Origin: Syncephalis fuscata
Taxonomy: Eukaryota; Zoopagomycota; Zoopagomycetes; Zoopagales; Piptocephalidaceae
Reading direction: 5' to 3'
Assembly (NCBI GenBank): GCA_025786725.1
Contig: JAHLTZ010000009.1
Span: forward strand, 248,001 to 312,000
DNA: 64,000 nt
Under the pieces are notes generated by a model. It was not told the DNA's origin, did no database searches, and saw only the letters and a program-made list of their open reading frames with translations. The position numbers and the translations under genes are program-made. Positions 58,175-64,000 of this stretch are shown piece after piece. Position 1 is the first letter of the stretch, and each line of letters begins with the position of its first letter.

Positions 58175-59161
58175 ATGAACACTAAAAATGAAAGTGATAT
58201 TTATGTATTATCTATTGTACCCCATCAAGCATATCCAGTGAACAATTACGAAGTTATGAAAGGAACTCCCGATAGTTTGAAAGAAATGCGAAAACAATTA
58301 ATATATATTTGGCTACAGCTCGCAGCCCATGTTATTATAAACTATATTCAAGTGCGCAATATCAAGATTGCCCTTCGATTAGTTATAGAGCAGCCGCGAG
58401 CACTTGCAAGATGGTGTTGCTTGATACCTTCAGTTTTATGCATTGGCGTATCAGTACTTACAGTCATGTTTAATTTTATCAAAGTCTTTGGCATAAATGT
58501 ACTAGTATTTTTATTGGATGTGGGCCATTCCCGTTGCCCGCGCATGCTACAGTATGACTATATTGCAAAAAGCGTACACAATATCACGTAAAAATCGTTG
58601 GGTACTTGTAATAGGAATAATATTAACTCTTCTACAAGTGGTATTGCCTAGTGCCTTGTTTAATATTCGTATTATTATGGATACGGAAACTTACCGTAAT
58701 GGCTCGATACATTATGCACCCTTTTCAGTGCTAATCTGGTACACTATGTCCCTACCTGTCAACATATTTCTTTCGTCAGTATTCAGTTACGCGGCCTATA
58801 AGCAATACCGCAAATTTGGTTCTAAAATCTGGAGACGTTTGGCCAGAGACGGCATTGAATCCATTTGTCTTGTCATACTTTCTAATACAATTTTAAACGT
58901 TCTATTGTATCTTGTTAAAGCTTGCGATCTTTATATGTTTTTCTGTTTTATTGACTGGTAAACCTGAGCAATCGCAATATTTGTTCCATACTAACACATT
59001 TCTATTTTAGTGTAATCTGTTCAACTGTTTTACTTGAAAGCTGCCGTAGAACACGCCATATATTAAATGGAGCCAACCAGCCAATGACCGAGAAAATGCT
59101 TCATATTTCACAAATACCATCGCCAACATGGGACAAAATAACTATTACTGCATTTAAATAG
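58175..59161 (+). pseudogene. Multi-pass membrane protein, family copy 4 (one-base frameshift)
   Basis: Starts MNTKNESDIYVLSIVPHQAY, different from copy 3, then shares NYEVMKGTPDSLKEMRKQL and everything after it. The site broken in copy 3 is intact here (RALARWCCLIPS). This copy breaks at about 58,510, where a T run has five bases instead of four, so the frame ends soon after FLLDVGHSRC and MWAIPVARACYSM resumes in the next frame (from 58,518). The downstream helices, LARDGI motif, intron and last exon match copy 3, ending at 59,161. Together the two copies define one intact ancestral sequence. Confidence 0.7.
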
Positions 59162-59935
59162 TCAACTATACCGTAGCACAATCAATATATTTATCGCCCC
59201 TGGCATTCTTGGCAACAGTTGTACTGCACAATAAACTAGATTCAATTGTTGCTGGAACATCGCAATACAAGTGTCATTATAAAAACAGAATGTCTGCAAA
59301 TGTTTAAAAATATAGACTAGTACAATACATTTATTCAAATATATACAACCAAGTAGATATTTAGTGTACAACTATTTAATATTGCACAAATGTCACGCAG
59401 CTTGCTATCGCATTTTTCACAGTTTAGTACACTTGGAATAAGAATAAGAATAAGAATAAGAATAATAAATACAATTTATTCATGTTATTCTGAATAACAA
59501 TACCTTTTTGTTTAGTCACTGCGCGATAGCGAATGTCTATTGCTGCATCGATTGCTTGCATGTATTTAAGCAATAAATAGATATCACAAAGTTTAATTAA
59601 TGTTTACAATCTATTTCTATGTTTTAATCAAATTGCTGTTTAATTACATTTTTAGATTATTTGCGTTTTATTGCATATTAATAACCATGAACGATTAAAC
59701 CAAGTGTCTAGAAGTAGCTTGAAAAAAATACCAAATCACATTGGATATTCCACCGCTTTATTCGCTTTCATTGTTGTTGGTACACTATTCAGTCTGTATT
59801 GCATCCATCTGGGCGTCACAGTGTATGTGTCATATACTGATTGATAATTGAAGAAGCGACTGTACTAACATTAACAATATGTAAATACTATAAAATATAG
59901 ATAAAATATTTCATTTATTTTAATAAAAACACAAA
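58246..59935. repeat. 1.69-kb direct duplication, copy B
   Basis: Partner of 46,127-47,815 in the same orientation, about 12.1 kb away. The match starts inside coding sequence and ends about 775 bp beyond the gene, covering the 3' flank where the minus-strand open frame (59,162-59,371) is also duplicated. Confidence 0.9.
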
Positions 59936-60531
59936 ACACAATAAATGAATATAATTTTTTTAATTGTATCTTACATCTTTCTTACTGATATTACTAAAAA
60001 CAAAATAGTATCGAGTCGAGTACTCAATCTATATTGAATCAAATATGACAATAATCGTATCGGAACACAGCTATGCTAGTTTAACACTGTTAAAACAATT
60101 ACATCCTTAATATATTTATATCGCTGTAGATAACTACTTACTTATTTATCCTTGCTATCTTTTTATTTACAAATTATGTACATTATATCGTTGGTTTTTA
60201 TTTGTTTGTATTTACCACATTTCACAACAGTCTTTTGAAAACATATATTATTGTTATAGTATGACTAGTTCTATTTACCAAAACTAACAGCAAATAAATA
60301 TCACAATCTATAATGTTTACATGGCTATAATGTATAAATGGTAATGTATCAGTGTAATTGATAATTGGCAATTTATAAGATCAAAATAGATCCGATAAAC
60401 AAATCAGATCAATTGAAGATGCAAGTCCATTTAAAGGTCGCTGACGCAGTAAGCCCTTTCTCGTTTAGTCCGCCCCTTGTCTTTCCTTTAAATAACTACT
60501 GACTATTTTGAAAACGGCTACCACGATCACT
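59936..60531. other. Intergenic, IDH promoter side
   Basis: Holds the left 67-bp inverted-repeat arm and AT-rich DNA; pyrimidine-rich just before the ATG. No gene seen. Confidence 0.45.
59978..60044. repeat. Left arm of a 67-bp perfect inverted repeat
   Basis: The 67 bases are the exact reverse complement of 63,934-64,000. The centre contains GTATCGAGTCGAGTACTC, itself partly palindromic. The partner runs to the window edge, so the repeat may be longer outside. Confidence 0.85.
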
Positions 60532-62386
60532 ATGTTGTCTGCAAGCACTTCTCTATCCTCAATGACCCGTCTTGTAGGCGTAGCGAGCAAGCAAATACTT
60601 CGCCCAGCTGTCATGACACAAACTTATCGTCATTGTAAGCAAGCCTTACCAGCAACTAATTACTCTATATCGCTTAACTTATCTACAAACGTTGAAACTA
60701 GATAGCAGCGGTGGCAACAAGCCAGACCGTATAATTGTTGATAATCCAGTAGTTGATATTGATGGCGATGAAATGACGCGTATTATTTGGCAAATGATTA
60801 AGGATAAGGTATGTAACTTGACTAGATAAATTAGCCATTACTAGCCTTTACATATGATAATAAATAGCATTATATAAACTAATTGATATCAGCTTATTTT
60901 CCCCTATGTTAAAGTAGATGCCAAATACTACGACCTTGGCATGGAGAATCGAGATAAGGTAAATAAAGTGATGAGCTGATAAATCAACAATATATAAATA
61001 ATAGTAATTATTATTAGACAGATGATCGAGTTACTGTAGAGGCTGCAGAGGCCATCAAGAAATACAATGTTGGTATAAAATGCGCAACCATTACTCCAGA
61101 CGAGGCACGTGTTAAGGGTAGGTGATTAGTGTGTTTATTAATATCAATTGTAATAATAATGAAATGTAGAATTTAATCTAAAGAAAATGTACCGTTCACC
61201 AAATGGTACCATTCGTAATATTCTTAATGGTACGGTATTCCGGGAACCAATTCTTTTCAAGACTGTGCCACGTATTATTCCAGACTGGAAAGAACCCATT
61301 GTTATTGGTCGTCATGCTTATGGTGACCAGGTAGATTGATCTAAAGCATTAATTATAAGCTGTTACTGATAAATAGCTATTTATTTTAGTATCGCGCTGT
61401 TGACTTTCTGGTCGAAGGTCCAGGCACTTTTGAACTTGTTTTTAAGCCAAAGAACGGCCAAAAAGAACAAAACTTTGTAGTCCATGAATTTGATGTAAGT
61501 TAATATTAATCAACTTGTTTGTGATTTATAATTACTTAGCATGAACAGGGCCGTGGCGTAGCTATGGGCATGTTTAATACCGACGAGGTAACTAATTGTC
61601 ATTATTGTGTTACTGACACTGATATTAATACTTGACTAATTGCCATAGTCTATTACTGGATTTGCTCATAGCAGCTTTAATATGGCTCTGACCAAGAACA
61701 TGCCACTCTACTTGAGTACCAAGAACACGATCTTAAAGAAATACGATGGTCGATTTAAGGATATTTTCCAACAAATCTACGATCAAGACTACAAAACCAA
61801 ATTTGAAGCAGCCGGCCTTTGGTATGAGCACCGACTTATTGACGATATGGTCGCTCAGGCCATTAAATCAAAGGGCGGATTTGTATGGGCTTGCAAGAAC
61901 TACGATGGTGACGTCCAATCGGATATTTTGGCTCAAGGTTTTGGCTCACTTGGTCTTATGACTTCGGTGCTTGTTGCGCCCGATGGCCGTACACTTGAAT
62001 CGGAAGCAGCTCATGGCACGGTGACTCGCCATTACCGCGAACACCAAAAGGGCCGCGAAACGTCGACCAATCCCATTGCTTCTATCTTTGCCTGGACCCG
62101 TGGCCTTGCTCATCGTGCTCGTCTCGATAATAATGGTCCATTGCTTAAATTCTCCGAAGAACTTGAACGAGCCTGTGTTGAAACGGTTGATGTTGATGGA
62201 CAAATGACTAAAGATTTGGCACTAGCCATTCACGGTCAAGATGGGTAAGTAATAGCAATATCTTTTAATATACAATTTTCTAATTAGTATATTATAATCT
62301 ATAGATTAAAACGAGAACACTATGTGACAACAACCGAGTTCATGAATGCCATTGAACATCGATTCAAGCAAATTCATGCGCCATAA
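60532..62386 (+). CDS. Isocitrate dehydrogenase [NADP], mitochondrial
   Basis: Nine or so exons from [20 protein letters not shown] (ATG 60,532) to the TAA at 62,386. The first exon, rich in Ser, Thr, Arg and hydrophobic residues, is a typical mitochondrial presequence. The mature part begins near [20 protein letters not shown] and shows [40 protein letters not shown], the [15 protein letters not shown] block, [20 protein letters not shown] and [16 protein letters not shown]. The isocitrate-binding SPNGTIRN, metal-binding Asp residues (YDGDVQSD) and NADP-type HGTVTRH are all present. It oxidatively decarboxylates isocitrate to 2-oxoglutarate, giving NADPH in mitochondria. All exons join in frame. 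It converges on the nucleoporin gene with 141 bp between stops. Confidence 0.95.
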
Positions 62387-62527
62387 ATAAATATCATCAT
62401 TTATTGATTGAAGCATTTCTATTTTGTGCTAATTTCAATAATAAAATACGCACAATGACACAGACCAACAAGTGTGATCATCATTCATCAATACTAATAG
62501 GCTAAAAATTGAAAATGCAGTAAATTA

Positions 62528-63816
62528 TCAACAGTTTGCAATCATCTTTTCAAGCTGTTCCTTAAAAGCGGTGGCAATATTGGCATCTTTTACACGTAGT
62601 AATATTCGCGTCATTTTACCGTCAATAGAGACAAGTGTTTGAATATCTTTCTTTGATTTACCAATAATATCAAGTGGCATACCTTTATAGATACGCACAT
62701 TAAGTAAAAGACCGCCTGTTCCTTCAATACGACATATAATTCTAGATCTGGCCGTGTCTTCTTTCTCTTGATTTAAACGTAGTTCTCCCAAACCTTTTTC
62801 TACAAAACTCTTATCAATAAAATGATATATCTTTGCTCGTGTACTATAGACGGTATCTTCATTCTCCTCGCCTACTCTTGCTGATGCTGAGGCAGGCTCG
62901 TACTTGCTGTATCATCGTCAGCATCATTGTCTTCGCCACCGCCATTAGCATTAGTGCCATTCTCGTCTTCATTCTTTGTTGTACTATCACTACTCTTTTG
63001 CTCAATGGCTGGCTTACTATTAAACGATAATAAACTACCTCCTGATGTATTTGGAGAGGTCGATGTAGATCCAAACGAAAATGGACTTTTAGCAATAGTG
63101 TTTGATGTGGTCTCACCAAATGAAAAGACTGGTTTTACCGTAGTATCTGCGTCTTTTGGCGAACCTTTGGTTACTGATGTGTCGCTACTGGTAGATTTAG
63201 TCGCTCCAAACATGCTAGGTGGATTAAATGACGGCACTTTAATCGTACTAAATAATTGGCTCGATGTCGTGTCATCATTAGTGGATTTTGTTGATTCAAG
63301 TACAGCGGGTGGATTGAAGGGTGCTACTTTAAATGTGCTGAACGATTCATTTGAAGATGCTGATACTGATGTTGAAGAGCCAAAGGTAGTTGCTGTTGCT
63401 ATTGTAGATTCAGATAATGGTTTTATACTTTTCTCAAATGATTTTTTACCCTCTGTACTATCTTTCTTATCAATAAATGATGTCAATGAAGTTGTGGTGG
63501 CTAGTTTGGGCGATATTGTCGCGCTTTCGTTTTCCATGGATTCTTTCTCGTGTTGAGTAACGTCACGATACTTTGTTTGGATCTCTTGCAAATGATTATT
63601 GTATTCATTTTGGAATATTGACAGATCAGCAAATGGATTGTGCTCAATAGTCTGAGCAATGTGTTCGTGAATACTAATGTTTAGTCCACGCAGACTGCAG
63701 TAATAAGCTTCTTGACGGGATTGACTAATATCGCTTGAAGTTGTTGGTGTTGATTGTGTAAGTGGGGAGGAACGGGTAGGTTGGAATATATTAGAACGTG
63801 CGCGTTTCGCGTCCAT
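62528..63816 (-). CDS. Nup50/Nup2-like nucleoporin with Ran-binding domain
   Basis: From MDAKRARSNIFQPTRSSPLT (ATG 63,816) the protein has a basic N-terminus as in Nup50/Nup2, a helical stretch (IAQTIEHNPFADLSIFQNEY), then FG-type repeats (PPSMFGATKS, KPVFSFGETT, SPFSFGSTST) and twin APFNPPA/VPSFNPP repeats. An acidic linker leads to a C-terminal Ran-binding domain: YSTRAKIYHFIDKSFVEKGL, GELRLNQEKE, RIICRIEGTGGLLLNVRIYK, MTRILLRVKDANIATAFKEQ, stop at 62,528. Such nucleoporins sit at the nuclear basket and aid importin-alpha recycling. A frame break near 62,895 in the acidic linker equals one missing base, or could be a GT-AG intron of 23 or 29 nt. Confidence 0.82.
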
Positions 63817-63933
63817 TGCTGCTGTGGTAGTAAATGAGTGAGTGATTGCATACGTGAAAAGAAACAACACGCTAGTAACGATTAACTACGGAAAAATACT
63901 GAATGTTATGTTGTGTTATGATTATTGTCAAAG

Positions 63934-64000
63934 ATTTGATTCAATATAGATTGAGTACTCGACTCGATACTATTTTGTTTTTAGTAATATCAGTAAGAAA
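63934..64000. repeat. Right arm of the 67-bp inverted repeat (window edge)
   Basis: Exact reverse complement of 59,978-60,044, ending at the last base of the window. Together the arms bracket IDH and the nucleoporin gene. Confidence 0.85.

Noticed and set aside
1-64000. tRNA, rRNA, CRISPR arrays or bacterial operons
   Set aside because: No T-loop-like tRNA signature, rRNA segment, or regularly spaced repeats were seen; intron structure is eukaryotic throughout.

Overview
The window is nuclear DNA of a eukaryote, most likely an early-diverging fungus. The evidence is AT-rich intergenic DNA, genes split by many short GTAAG...TAG introns (mostly about 30-70 nt), Asn/Ser/Thr homopolymer tracts, and fungus-typical genes (PEX14, Sso-type syntaxin, NOC2, Sof1/DCAF13, a decayed Psd2-like decarboxylase). 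A NELF-C/D (TH1) gene, which Dikarya generally lack, argues for an early-diverging lineage. No marker here fixes the phylum, so the assignment is inference.

Layout. 0-5 kb: decayed methyltransferase and phosphatidylserine decarboxylase copies, a MITE-like element, TTC1 and one arm of a 644-bp inverted repeat. 5-10 kb: a G-patch/U1-type zinc finger protein, LSM1, SPO11 and an unidentified relic. 10-20 kb: a frame-broken multi-pass membrane protein, then a compact housekeeping run (ERCC8/CSA, NOC2, DCAF13/Sof1, PEX14). 21-32 kb: a secreted low-complexity protein, an intronless seven-helix membrane protein, NELF-C/D and a Ser-rich single-pass membrane protein. 32-34.3 kb: a nest of dispersed repeats ending in the second inverted-repeat arm. 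35-42.5 kb: F-box protein, a gene-poor stretch with relics, a WW protein and a syntaxin. 43-48 kb: two more members of the membrane-protein family. 49-57 kb: S-adenosylmethionine synthetase, a small secreted ORF among repeats, a MYND protein and two unrecognised ORFs. 58-64 kb: a fourth membrane-protein copy, then mitochondrial NADP-isocitrate dehydrogenase and a Nup50/Nup2-like nucleoporin bracketed by a 67-bp perfect inverted repeat.

The genes do not form one pathway. Several serve RNA and nucleolar biology (LSM1, NOC2, DCAF13) or transcription and repair (NELF-C/D, ERCC8), and pairs are often packed tail-to-tail with 43-141 bp between stops. The most unusual content is a four-copy family of multi-pass membrane proteins in which every copy is disrupted, including two near-identical 1.69-kb copies with different single-base frameshifts. 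Frame breaks also occur in conserved single genes, and nearly all equal one missing base. This suggests either a deletion-prone assembly or, at some sites, introns of only about 29-32 nt. Exon boundaries were read by eye from splice signals and family similarity and are approximate.
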